Shown here piece by piece: positions 49,925-58,413 of a DNA stretch of 64,000 nucleotides; within the stretch, counting starts at the first letter, position 1; each line of letters starts with the position of its first letter. Under the pieces are notes generated by a model. The model did no database searches. It was not told the DNA's origin and saw only the letters and a program-made list of their open reading frames with translations. This DNA comes from Candidatus Nitrotoga fabula (GTDB lineage Bacteria; Pseudomonadota; Gammaproteobacteria; Burkholderiales; Gallionellaceae): NCBI RefSeq assembly GCF_905221025.1, contig NZ_CAJNBL010000034.1, forward strand, positions 22,720 through 86,719, read 5' to 3'. The position numbers and the translations under genes are program-made.

Positions 49925-52138
49925 TTACAGCCCGGGAACGACGAGGATGCCGAAATCTGCCTCCCGCCAGGTCGTGTCTGCGGTCTGGGTACCATTGCGG
50001 CGGATGATCTGTTGACGGTAATGGTATTTCCCCTGTACGTCGCGGTTCAGTAACAGATCCATCAGTGGCAACCGGACCTGCACTATGCCGGAAAGCTGAC
50101 TCCGGCTCAGTTTCAGGCTATTCCCGCCCTTGAATTCCACGTTGATCAGGATGATCGAGGCCGGGTCGTCCGCCTCGCCGAGGAGTTCCGGTACAGTCAT
50201 GACTTCGATCTGCCGCTCATACTCTGCCGGAACAGATGTATCGCTGATCAGCGGAAGGATTTTTTCAGGATCGGGGCGTATTTTTACACTGGAAGTATCA
50301 AAAACTGCATCAAGCGTGCCATCACCGGGCAAGATGCCTTGTGGCCGCACGAAGAATCTAACCTCTGTGCCAGAATCCAGTTCCAGTGCTGGCACGAAAG
50401 TCAGGCCTTCAATGGTGGCGGGAACTTCGGTTTCTCCCCTGCGCACACTGACTGGCAGGGAATCGATGTGCAGTGGACTTTCGGTGCCGTTCAGCATCTT
50501 GACCGCGATGGTGTCACCGGAATCAAAGGGCTGTTCCTCAAAGGTTAGAATTTCTCCCTGGGTATCGGAGAAACGAATTCCCACATGGATGGATTCAGGC
50601 GTCGACAGGCCGGTTTCAACTTGCATTTCCCCTGAAAAAAGGCTGGTGGCATCGCTGCTGTAAGCAGCTGCATAAAGCTGACGGAAGCTGTCGAGCGGAA
50701 GTGTCAGACTATGTACGAAGCCATTTGCCAGATCAACGGTTACGTCTTTTTGTTCAACCAGTGCCGCCCCTCCAGGGCCGGGCAGCCACATTCTGAGCGA
50801 TGCCTTTGCCTGCAGGGGACGCAATTCTGCATTAGACTGACGGGCGGTGACCGGGATTTCGCTTTGTAGAGATAGGCCGGCGGCTTTCAGGCGCGCCGTG
50901 TTGAGCCAAGGTTCGGCCAGATAATCGATGGTGACCATGGTTTTTTCGATCTCTCCATCCGCCGTGTCGAGACGTACCACCATCTGGGGCAGGAAGGGTA
51001 GCTGCTCGCGTCTGGACAATTTGAACCGGTCGGGAAGATAGTAAAAAATCCACGGCTCAACCATGTCTTGCAGATATGTGTAAAAACGGGCGTCGGGTGT
51101 ATCCTTGGGATATGTAAGTATGACTCTTCGGAATTCAGCTTCCCCGGAACGTCCGCCTGCTGCTGCGCTTTCATAAAGATAGGGATGGAGCAATGGATCA
51201 AGTACGAATGGTTCTGGATCCGTCATGTCATCGAGTGCGCGCTGAACAGTGCTATAACGGCCTGCAGGTTTGGGTTGCGGCTGTGGATTTGGCCGGATGC
51301 GAATGAATCTTGCCGCCAGAGCTGCATTCTGAGCCAGGGAACGGTGGTCGCGTACGCGCCCCGGCGCATTGGGCTGTGTGCCAGGGTTGGCAATGGGTAT
51401 TGCCACCCTGATTGCCCTGCGCGTAACTAATGCGGGTAGGGCTGCCGGTGTTTGTAGCGCAAACAGCAGCGCATCACGTTCCGGAACGGTAAGAATGGCC
51501 GCGACCTTTAATCCTTTGTCGTCCTTGATGATTTCGCTGAAATTAACAGTCCTTCCGATTGTGTGTGATGGGCCGGCAGCGTAGCGGAAGAAGACGGCGA
51601 TGTCATGCGGTAGTTCAAATGCTCCTTGAATGCCCAACCCCAGTTCAGGTGCAGGATAAGGTTCCAGACCAATGTTAAGCCGCCAGGTGCCCTCCGGCAT
51701 GGCGTTAAATCCGATTTCATAGTGTCCGCTATGAATGCGCACACGGTATCTGGGAAGATAGTATTTTTTTGTCGGGTCAGCAGGGTCTTCAAAAATTGTC
51801 GTATCCGCTGGTTCTGCAATCGGAGAAATCGGAACTGCCAATTTGTCACGAGTATCGCCTTCCAATGCCGGAACAATCAGATCCAGGCTGGAAAACTGGA
51901 TTTTGCCGATTTTTTTTGCCATGGCTGGATTTGAAAGTTCCAGTGGCACTGAAGGCTTAGTTTCCCTTTCTCTGGTTTTGATTGACAATACTCGCGCTGT
52001 TGGCGGGGCAGCGACGGCATGGAGCGTGTCTGCCGCTAATGTGGATCTGAGGGTAACCACGGGAGCCGGTTTGCCCGGCAGGGTGCGCTCGGTAGAAATT
52101 GCGGGGGTGAGACGCATGAATATAGGCGATTCAGGCAT
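49925..52138 (-). CDS. First gene of the cluster: beta-rich paralogue with N-terminal linker
   Basis: 737 residues. About 110 residues of Pro/Ala-rich leader precede the signature FEDPADPTKKYYLP (116-129). VRPQGILPG later matches the PQG element of the other family members, and the end (YHYRQQIIRRNG, WREADFGILVVPG) resembles their last repeat. No signal peptide or membrane helix. ATG 52138 is chosen because AAGGATC stands just upstream; in-frame starts further up (52153, 52240) lack one. It heads the operon, about 180 nt downstream of a candidate promoter. Confidence 0.78.
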   Translation of the reverse strand: MPESPIFMRLTPAISTERTLPGKPAPVVTLRSTLAADTLHAVAAPPTARVLSIKTRERETKPSVPLELSNPAMAKKIGKIQFSSLDLIVPALEGDTRDKLAVPISPIAEPADTTIFEDPADPTKKYYLPRYRVRIHSGHYEIGFNAMPEGTWRLNIGLEPYPAPELGLGIQGAFELPHDIAVFFRYAAGPSHTIGRTVNFSEIIKDDKGLKVAAILTVPERDALLFALQTPAALPALVTRRAIRVAIPIANPGTQPNAPGRVRDHRSLAQNAALAARFIRIRPNPQPQPKPAGRYSTVQRALDDMTDPEPFVLDPLLHPYLYESAAAGGRSGEAEFRRVILTYPKDTPDARFYTYLQDMVEPWIFYYLPDRFKLSRREQLPFLPQMVVRLDTADGEIEKTMVTIDYLAEPWLNTARLKAAGLSLQSEIPVTARQSNAELRPLQAKASLRMWLPGPGGAALVEQKDVTVDLANGFVHSLTLPLDSFRQLYAAAYSSDATSLFSGEMQVETGLSTPESIHVGIRFSDTQGEILTFEEQPFDSGDTIAVKMLNGTESPLHIDSLPVSVRRGETEVPATIEGLTFVPALELDSGTEVRFFVRPQGILPGDGTLDAVFDTSSVKIRPDPEKILPLISDTSVPAEYERQIEVMTVPELLGEADDPASIILINVEFKGGNSLKLSRSQLSGIVQVRLPLMDLLLNRDVQGKYHYRQQIIRRNGTQTADTTWREADFGILVVPGL

Positions 52139-52324
52139 ATACGATCCTTTCATGATGAACGGACGAAGTACAATCCCGTTCGAAAAAATCAGGGCTGACT
52201 GCAATATTTGACAGACGGCTTGCTGGCCGGGTGGGGCCACGATTCAGATTGTTACCCTTGCAGCAATGCTTGCAAGAACAGGCACATTATTAAACATTTT
52301 GTAAGCTTGCTGAAGTTTATACGA

Positions 52325-52353
52325 ATAATAATGTAAATGGTTCTTCTTTGCAA
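52325..52353 (-). promoter_or_regulatory. Candidate promoter of the minus-strand cluster
   Basis: Reading the minus strand: TTGCAA (52353-52348), 17 bp, TATTAT (52330-52325). The -10 is 5/6 and the -35 4/6 of consensus with ideal spacing; start of transcription would be near 52318. Confidence 0.4.
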
Positions 52354-52394
52354 TATTTTTATTGAATAAATAGTACATTATTTTATTCTGCACA

Positions 52395-52416
52395 GTCTGT
52401 GCGGTACCGCACAGAC
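52395..52416. promoter_or_regulatory. Perfect 22-bp palindrome, candidate operator
   Basis: Half-site GTCTGTGCGGT followed directly by its exact reverse complement. A further GCACAG at 52390-52395 forms a second, overlapping inverted repeat with CTGTGC at 52397-52402. It lies about 42 bp upstream of the -35 of the candidate cluster promoter, a typical activator position. No T-run, so not a terminator. Confidence 0.6.
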
Positions 52417-52652
52417 ATGGATTTTGTATACCCTGGGATACCATTTAGAATGGGGCGGTAATGAGATTATTTTATTTCCCGGCTCAAGTCGCTGGTGACC
52501 AGGAAAGGCGCAGCTGTCATTGCTCTGGGGTAGTAGAGGTGCAGGATTGGCTCTAGATGTTTATCCCTGTATAAATGATTAGCTGACATCCAGAACCGAT
52601 CGTTTTAATGCCGGGTTCATGAATAAGGGTGGAAGGGATACACCCCGAAGCG

Positions 52653-54524
52653 TCAATCCGGAGCGCACATTACTACACCTTCGTTGATCCATCCGCGAGA
52701 CGTGACCTCCAGAATGGCTTCCTGGCTGCTGGTAATGCGATGATTGGAGTCTATGCCCCTGGCAAACCCGTTGTTGTAGGCTCGGTAGACCGGCGTGGTG
52801 CCTGTGGGGCAGATCCCGCCAATTCCGCTTGTGGTCGGCAGGGTTGAATCAAAATCCAGGCTTTCAAAATTCCAGCGTTTCTCTGTATCCGGGGTATTGG
52901 CCTGTAATTGCTTGAGGAGTTCGCATTCCGGGCCGGCCAGGGTATAAAAATGCGCGTTGGGGCCGGGGGTCATACTGCCATAGAAGCGGCAGACAGGACT
53001 GCTGCCCCCTGATTTGAAACTATTTCCGGTGCGGATCCATCCAGGGCCGGCGCTTCCGTTCTCGATGGCAGTTGCCTCGGCTGCGTCGGCAGTAATGAAG
53101 TAGTGGTCAAGGTGGGCGTGGTAGAATTCAGCAACGGGAAGCCCATCCATGTTTTCCCCGCGGTAGCGCTCAATCAGGCCACCGGTATTTAAATCCGGCA
53201 ATACTGACTGACTGACCATGATCCAGCGGTTTTTTTTATCGATTGAAAAATCCTTCAGGATATCTGTGGTTAGGCTGCTGTGTGCAATACCATTGATGCC
53301 AAATGCAGGGTCAGCCAGACCATCAGGGGACAGCTTGAGCAGTGTGGTACGGTATAGTTTCTGGTCTTCATGAGGATATTCCAGCCCGGCAGCAATAATG
53401 CCGTTGTTGCGTGTAAGGACAGAACCGACATATGTATATTGTTCGGCTAGCGGAAGAAACAAGGTGCCATCATGGCCATAGGAAGCGTCCAGCACGCCGT
53501 TGACGGAATAGCGTGCGGCGATTACTCCTGATTGATGGGGAGACTGTGTGGTTGAAATTCCACGTCCGATCGCAAGAATTTTTCCATCCGGCAGTGCGGC
53601 CAGAGAACGAAGTTCAACATTCAATCCGAAATGCGTAAACAACTGCCCGAGGTTGAACGTAAGGTCATGGCGGCCATCCGGGAGCAGACGCTCCATGCAA
53701 ATGCCCGGATTTGCAAACGAATCCGCATAAAAAACCCCTTGATCTCCGCTAACGATGATGCTGCCATCCTGCTGTAGCAGCAGCGCATAACCCAGGGCGT
53801 CGCAGCGTGAAGAGACTGTTTGTCCGGCATTGAAGCTGGCATCACGCGTGCCGTCCGTATTAAATCGTGCAAGTTTCCAGTTGAAGATGCGTGCACGTGT
53901 AATGCTGGTCGTACCCAGCAGAAGCATCTTGCCGTCCGGCTGCACTGCAATGGCGTAGCCGCCATAGAAATCACCTGCCTCGACAAAACCTTTGCCGTCA
54001 AGCGTGGTGTCCAGTGTACCGTCCGTATTTAACCGGGCAAGGGCGCTGACCTGTACCGAGGGCTGGCCGCTGCCGCTGATGCACGCCGGAGGAAAGTACA
54101 TGACGTTTGTGCAGGGCTCCTGTGCCGATAATGCAAGCAGAATTTTGCCATCAGGCTGCAGGGCAACCATGTTGATCGCGTCATTGCCGCGTACTGAAAA
54201 ACGGGATTCTCCGTGTACGCCAAAATCGGTATCCGGTGATCCATTTTCATTAAAGCGGCGTACAGACAGTTCAGTGCCGGTCAGGCCACCTATTTGTACG
54301 AAACGCGTTCCCGTTACAATCATTTTGCCATCGGGTTGCACTGCTGAACGACCGATCTGCGCTTGTTGCTGTCCGGTATGGAACGTGATACGACCATCCC
54401 CATCGAAATTTATGTCTGGATCCAAAGGTGCTGCGCTGATTTTTATTGTGACAAGGGATAAAATACAGGTCAGTGCAATAAAACCGGTCAGCCATTTTGA
54501 TTGGCATGCTATGTCGTTATTCAT
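52653..54524 (-). CDS. Secreted delta-60-repeat protein with C-terminal DUF5648-like repeats
   Basis: 623 residues. Signal peptide with hydrophobic core WLTGFIALTCILSLVTI ending near SAA. Residues about 35-440 contain repeated units of the delta-60 type (LNTDGTLDTTLDGKGF, VQPDGKMLLLG, LPDGKILAIG), which form a beta-propeller-like structure. The C-terminal ~170 residues contain EFYHAHLDHYFITAD, CRFYGSMTPGPNAHFYTL and YRAYNNGFARGIDSNHRIT, the three-fold repeat pattern of DUF5648. Probably extracellular or surface-exposed. Its role is unknown. It is separated by 514 bp from the ten-gene cluster on the same strand. Confidence 0.85.
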   Translation of the reverse strand: MNNDIACQSKWLTGFIALTCILSLVTIKISAAPLDPDINFDGDGRITFHTGQQQAQIGRSAVQPDGKMIVTGTRFVQIGGLTGTELSVRRFNENGSPDTDFGVHGESRFSVRGNDAINMVALQPDGKILLALSAQEPCTNVMYFPPACISGSGQPSVQVSALARLNTDGTLDTTLDGKGFVEAGDFYGGYAIAVQPDGKMLLLGTTSITRARIFNWKLARFNTDGTRDASFNAGQTVSSRCDALGYALLLQQDGSIIVSGDQGVFYADSFANPGICMERLLPDGRHDLTFNLGQLFTHFGLNVELRSLAALPDGKILAIGRGISTTQSPHQSGVIAARYSVNGVLDASYGHDGTLFLPLAEQYTYVGSVLTRNNGIIAAGLEYPHEDQKLYRTTLLKLSPDGLADPAFGINGIAHSSLTTDILKDFSIDKKNRWIMVSQSVLPDLNTGGLIERYRGENMDGLPVAEFYHAHLDHYFITADAAEATAIENGSAGPGWIRTGNSFKSGGSSPVCRFYGSMTPGPNAHFYTLAGPECELLKQLQANTPDTEKRWNFESLDFDSTLPTTSGIGGICPTGTTPVYRAYNNGFARGIDSNHRITSSQEAILEVTSRGWINEGVVMCAPD

Positions 54525-55407
54525 TGCATCTCCCGTGTATGATCGTCTTGTAAAAACAGAAAGAATGATTGGTTATTTAATAAATAATATTGTTGATTGT
54601 AAATAGAGATTTTCAGTAGGTCAATGAAGTTTTTCTTTGGGGTTGCTCATGTTCGGATCAGGCTGGAAGAGTGATTTTTAATCTGAAATTTCTGGCCAGT
54701 GGTCATTTTGCGTTTCGATTTTTGTAACATAAAATATGATTATAATGATGTATATTAATAAGTAATGTGCATGTTCGGAATATGTTTTGGTAGTTTAATG
54801 ATTTAGGAAAGTGGATGGTTAAAAGGTTGTCCAATCCTTTTGATTTGCTTGTGTTGTGTATTTTATTCTTTATGCGTTTTTGCTAAATCAGGACTTTCAG
54901 TTTCAATCCGGTGGTAGCGCAAGCAGAGATAACGTGAATTACATTTAGTCTGAGACGGAACAAAGCGGTGGATGTGCCTGATGTGATCAGAGGCGGAATT
55001 CAGTCGAATGTGTCCGCAAATCCATTTGTTTACAAAACATGGCAATCGAAGCACAGGGCCAGATTGAAAATCACGCCAACCATTCTCAATGGGTGAATTC
55101 CGCTAGTGTCTCCCGATCAGTAGGAGCAGGGAAATAGAGTAGCACAGCAGGTTTCGCCGCTGGCTACCATTATTTCCAGTTTATATTTGCGACCGGAAGA
55201 TATGAAATACCGGTTTTTCTGCCGCAAATATCTTGTCTGTAATTAAGGAAAGCAGGTTTACTCACAAGAGAAGAAGACCGATATAATTCAGTATCGGGAA
55301 TAGAACATGAATGAACGCTTTTTAGGCTTGCAGGTCAGGAATATCATGGGGCCAAGACGTGGTTTTCCAGGATTCTGTGCTATTTTTCTGTCCAAAAAAT
55401 CAAAAAA
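54525..55407. other. Gene-poor AT-rich region
   Basis: About 880 bp without a supported gene. Nested inverted repeats at 55183-55231 (ATATTTGCG ... CGCAAATAT with ACCGG ... CCGGT inside) are the main visible structure. The ORF on the minus strand at 54863-55054 shows no known domain. Confidence 0.5.
55183..55231. repeat. Nested inverted repeats in gene-poor region
   Basis: Outer arms ATATTTGCG (55183-55191) and CGCAAATAT (55223-55231); inner arms ACCGG (55192-55196) and CCGGT (55210-55214), with an 8-nt bulge on the right side. No T-run. Confidence 0.5.
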
Positions 55408-55852
55408 TTGAGCCAAAGAGTTTCCATATACCAGAAATTTTTGAAAAATGTTTTGAAGCCACGCTCCGGGATGGTGTTTTATGTTTGTGTCCACGGTTTG
55501 GCGTATATGGTCGCTGTTATTGTGAATTTTTATATGGCCACGGTGGATGTGGTGTATCTTGTTAACCATGTGCTGCATTATGCGGATTCTGGTCTATCCG
55601 GAGAGTCGCGCAAGCTGCTTCATGAGCAGACCATCTTGCATGAGGTGAAAGTGGCGGATAGCTAACTGCTTGCCATGTTCATGCTGATTTTTTCTCTTGG
55701 AAGGTATGAAATGTTTGTTAGCGACATTAATGAGATGCACGGCAGCAAGTTTCCAGCAAAATTCTGTGATTACGAATCTGGTCGGCCTTAAGGTATGGCT
55801 GGCCAAGGTAATCCTGATGATATTGATGGTTACTTTTTTTGAAGAGGTTTAA
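55408..55852 (+). pseudogene. Decayed YqhA/UPF0114-like membrane protein gene
   Basis: Reading from 55408 gives YQKFLKNVLKPRSGMVFYVC and a transmembrane stretch (VAVIVNFYMATVDVVYLV), then EVKVADS, a TAA at 55663-55665, and in the same frame LLAMFMLIFSLGRYEMFVSDI. A frameshift near 55760 is needed to continue into LKVWLAKVILMILMVTFFEE, ending at 55852. The order of segments, including the L-G-x-Y-E-x-F-V-S motif, is that of YqhA/UPF0114 proteins, so one stop and one frameshift break an otherwise recognisable gene. Family assignment is from memory of the motif. Confidence 0.6.
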
Positions 55853-56049
55853 GCATGGATGTGTCGTCCCTCGCTTGATCTTCTTGGTCTCGGCTGCGCT
55901 GTTGTCGCTCTCACCGGTGCTTCCCTGATTCTGAAGCACAAGTCTGAAGACCATGGGAAAGGTAGTCATGGTTTTTTACAGTCAAATAGTAATCTGACGA
56001 TGGTGCGGATGCACGGTTTTTAACCCATTTTTTATATATGGCAGTGTTC

Positions 56050-56715
56050 ATGAAATTCCGTATTATTCCTGTTACTCCGTTTATGCAAAACTGCAGCGTG
56101 CTCTGGTGCGAAGAAACCGGTCACGGTGCGGTAGTGGACCCAGGTGGCGACATTTCAAGCATTCTTTCAGTTGCTGAAGAATGCGGGGTAACCCTGGAGA
56201 AAATTCTGGTGACGCATGGACATATTGATCATGCCGGTGCTGTGGTGGAACTGGCTGAAAGGCTTGGGCTTCCGGTCGAGGGGCCGCAACGTGAAGACCG
56301 GTTCTGGATCGACGGCATGCCGGAGCAAAGCAGCAAGTTCGGATTTCCCGCGGCACGGCCATTTACTCCGGATCGCTGGCTGGAACAGGGGGATGTCGTG
56401 CAATTTGGCAACGTAAAAATGAATGTGCTGCACTGCCCTGGGCATACGCCGGGCCATGTCGTGTTCTTCCACGAGCCGAGTCGCCTGGCCATTGTCGGCG
56501 ACGTGCTGTTTAAAGGATCAATCGGCCGGACCGATTTCCCCAGAGGAGATTTCAATACGCTGATCGCTTCCATACGTGGCCGACTCTGGCCACTGGGTGA
56601 TGATGTCGCTTTCATTCCTGGCCACGGGCCGATGTCGACACTTGGCAATGAACGGCGTAGCAATCCTTATTGCGGGGACAGATGTGCTCCAGTTTTACAG
56701 GATGATCGCGGCTGA
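56050..56715 (+). CDS. Metallo-beta-lactamase-fold hydrolase (glyoxalase II-like, YcbL type)
   Basis: 221 residues. Zinc motif THGHIDHAG, then [26 protein letters not shown] and [10 protein letters not shown] supply the remaining ligands, as in YcbL/GloB-type thiolester hydrolases. ATG 56050 ([15 protein letters not shown]) matches the family start; an in-frame ATG at 56038 would add four residues. The C-terminal tail after NPYCGD is short and slightly divergent. Substrate not predictable beyond the subfamily. Confidence 0.9.
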   Translation: MKFRIIPVTPFMQNCSVLWCEETGHGAVVDPGGDISSILSVAEECGVTLEKILVTHGHIDHAGAVVELAERLGLPVEGPQREDRFWIDGMPEQSSKFGFPAARPFTPDRWLEQGDVVQFGNVKMNVLHCPGHTPGHVVFFHEPSRLAIVGDVLFKGSIGRTDFPRGDFNTLIASIRGRLWPLGDDVAFIPGHGPMSTLGNERRSNPYCGDRCAPVLQDDRG

Positions 56716-56843
56716 TCAGTGGGTGTACGACCACGGCACAGAGGTAGTGGCGGTTCTGCCGGAAAAACCAACATACATCCGCCGTGCGTGTGCGCAGATT
56801 AACACGTACACGCAGTACAACGTATGATAAAGTGATCTGATCT

Positions 56844-56939
56844 TTAGGCTAGCACAATGGTGATGGCTAATATTATGCCACCAAACATGCACCCGAAAAA
56901 TACGATGCGGTCTGGATTGATTTTGGCCGCTCTTTCCAT
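56844..56939 (-). CDS. 31-residue single-helix membrane protein
   Basis: ATG at 56939, stop at 56844. A textbook AAAAGGAG ends 6 nt before the ATG. The peptide has a charged N-terminus (MERAAKINPDR) and a hydrophobic helix of about 20 residues (IVFFGC ... AITIVLA), so it is probably a bitopic inner-membrane protein. Small proteins of this form often stabilise a larger membrane complex; which one is unknown. Confidence 0.65.
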   Translation of the reverse strand: MERAAKINPDRIVFFGCMFGGIILAITIVLA

Positions 56940-57024
56940 GAATTTCTCCTTTTAAATTGCATGTGCAGGATGAAATCATGATACGGATGGTACTGGGTCA
57001 TGAGATGAGCTAGTTTCGTGCTTC

Positions 57025-58005
57025 TCAGGTTATATATTGCGCGAGGGCAGATTCCAGCATTTTTTGGACAGCTTCTCTTAATGTCGCAGGTGCGATTACT
57101 TTTACTTCGGGACCGTGCCTCAGAATATCCATCAAAAGTTCCCGTGGATCGGAATAGGGAATTTCCAGAAAATAATTTCCATCCTTTTCAAATCCTGAGC
57201 GCTGTTCTGGATGCCATTGCTCTGTGGAAACCCAGCGTGCCCGTTCAGGGGTAAAGCGGAGCCTGGCCCAGTTTATCCCTGAACCGGAAAATATCCCATA
57301 ACCTTTTTCAAGATGTTCTTTCAGATCCTGTTGTGATAGTTCAATGGCAGACACTTCCATCATCCGTGCACAACGGATCGCATCAATGGAAAAACTGCGT
57401 ACATCTTCCCTAAGATGACACCATGCATCGACATACCAGTTATCCCGGTAATACAAGAGCTGCTGCGGGGAAATGGTGCGGGTATATTCCTGTCCGGTCT
57501 GGCGGTTGAGGTGCGTGATTTGTAATTGCTTACGCTGTAACGTTGCTGTGGCGACCGTTTCGAAACTGTGCAGTGGCAGGATGCGCCGATTGGCGGGCGC
57601 TAGTTTTATGCGAGTCTCAATTTCTTCTGCACGATACTCGGCACTGCCGAGCAAGGCTTTCAGGCGCGTCTGCAACGGAGCGATATGATTGCCCAGCAGT
57701 CCATTTCCTAGACTGGCGAGCAAGTGCTGCATGGTCAGCAAGGCATGTATTTCGGATGAATTGAACCAGAGCCCGGGCAATGCGGAAGATCGGGCACCGG
57801 AATGGTCTATGGCATATCGGTATCCTCCCGCATTCCGGTCCCATTCGATAGGCATATTCATGCGGTCGCGCAGATACTCAAGATCACGCTTGAATGTGGC
57901 CAGGGAAATTTCCAGTTCATTCAAAAAGGAAGATACTGGAACGACCCGGCGTGAATGCAGCATTTGTTCTATTTTATAAAAACGTTCAGTCCGGTCCATA
58001 TGCAA
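57025..58005 (-). CDS. YafY-type transcriptional regulator (HTH + WYL domain)
   Basis: 326 residues. N-terminal winged helix-turn-helix (RTERFYKIEQMLHSRRVVPVS, ISLATFKRDLEYLRD, about 5-60) and a WYL domain around 150-225 (ITHLNRQTGQEYTRTISPQQ, LLYYRDNWYVDAWCHL), followed by the WCX C-terminal region. WYL regulators usually sense a nucleotide or nucleic-acid ligand. Start 58005 or 57999 (MHM). No adjacent target is obvious. A palindrome just upstream may be its own operator. Confidence 0.92.
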   Translation of the reverse strand: MHMDRTERFYKIEQMLHSRRVVPVSSFLNELEISLATFKRDLEYLRDRMNMPIEWDRNAGGYRYAIDHSGARSSALPGLWFNSSEIHALLTMQHLLASLGNGLLGNHIAPLQTRLKALLGSAEYRAEEIETRIKLAPANRRILPLHSFETVATATLQRKQLQITHLNRQTGQEYTRTISPQQLLYYRDNWYVDAWCHLREDVRSFSIDAIRCARMMEVSAIELSQQDLKEHLEKGYGIFSGSGINWARLRFTPERARWVSTEQWHPEQRSGFEKDGNYFLEIPYSDPRELLMDILRHGPEVKVIAPATLREAVQKMLESALAQYIT

Positions 58006-58302
58006 ACAATTTAAAGTTTTCCACGATACAATGATAGCTCACTCAGTGAGCGATATGTGCATAATAATGTTTGCAGGTATGGCCGAGATGCGTATCGATG
58101 CTGCCGACAGATTGCCGGGAAATGCTAAGAATGAAAAAAGTGTTGTTGCGGGAATGCTGGTTCGTGGCAGGGCAGCAACGGCTGGAAGGATATTGTGAAG
58201 AGTGGGGTGGTTTGTTTTTCTGGCTGTATGGATAGTATAAACTGAAGTGCGTCATGGTAAAGATTGACAGTGGAGAGTGGGTGATGTTAAGTTTGCAAAT
58301 TA
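58006..58302. other. Divergent region between the WYL regulator and the metZ leader
   Basis: Contains the palindrome at 58037-58051 and the unidentified promoter of the metZ riboswitch transcript. A 34-codon ORF from 58131 lacks a ribosome-binding site and is not called. Confidence 0.5.
58037..58051. promoter_or_regulatory. Candidate operator palindrome of the WYL regulator
   Basis: GCTCACT, one central base, AGTGAGC: perfect 7-bp arms, 32-46 bp upstream of the regulator's start, where it would overlap its core promoter. Confidence 0.45.
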
Positions 58303-58357
58303 GCGCCGATTTGAGATACAGCTTGCGGGCGCTTTATAAATCCAGCTAAAGCGGGGA
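58303..58357 (+). promoter_or_regulatory. SAM-II (SAM-alpha) riboswitch upstream of metZ
   Basis: The leader shows the conserved elements of SAM-II RNAs in order: GCGCCGATTTGAG, then GCTTGCGGGCGC (closing the GCGC stem), TATAAAT, and AGCTAAAGC that completes the pseudoknot. SAM-II classically controls methionine-synthesis genes in alpha- and some betaproteobacteria, and metZ follows 56 nt later. SAM binding should lower metZ expression. Confidence 0.88.
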
Positions 58358-58392
58358 AAACCCGGTTTAGCCAAAGCTATCCGGGTTTTTTG
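58358..58392 (+). terminator. Intrinsic terminator in the metZ leader
   Basis: Stem AAAACCCGG / CCGGGTTTT (58358-58366, 58382-58390) with an inner TAGC/GCTA helix and a CAAA loop, followed by Ts. It lies directly after the SAM-II pseudoknot, so regulation is likely by premature termination; the metZ ribosome-binding site (GGAGGAG) is just beyond it. Confidence 0.85.
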
Positions 58393-58413
58393 TTTTGAAC
58401 GGAGGAGCATGTT

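Larger units (their letters stand above)
52139..52652. other. Intergenic region upstream of the ten-gene cluster
   Basis: AT-rich from 52280 to 52390. It contains the candidate promoter (52325-52353), the 22-bp palindrome (52395-52416), and the 3' flank of the delta-60-repeat gene. No ORF supported. Confidence 0.6.

Noticed and set aside
54863..55054. Possible transposase remnant on the minus strand
   Set aside because: The His/Arg-rich peptide did not show a transposase motif, and no terminal inverted repeats were found.
58131..58235. 34-codon ORF upstream of the metZ leader
   Set aside because: Lacks a ribosome-binding site and a plausible helix or domain; probably chance.
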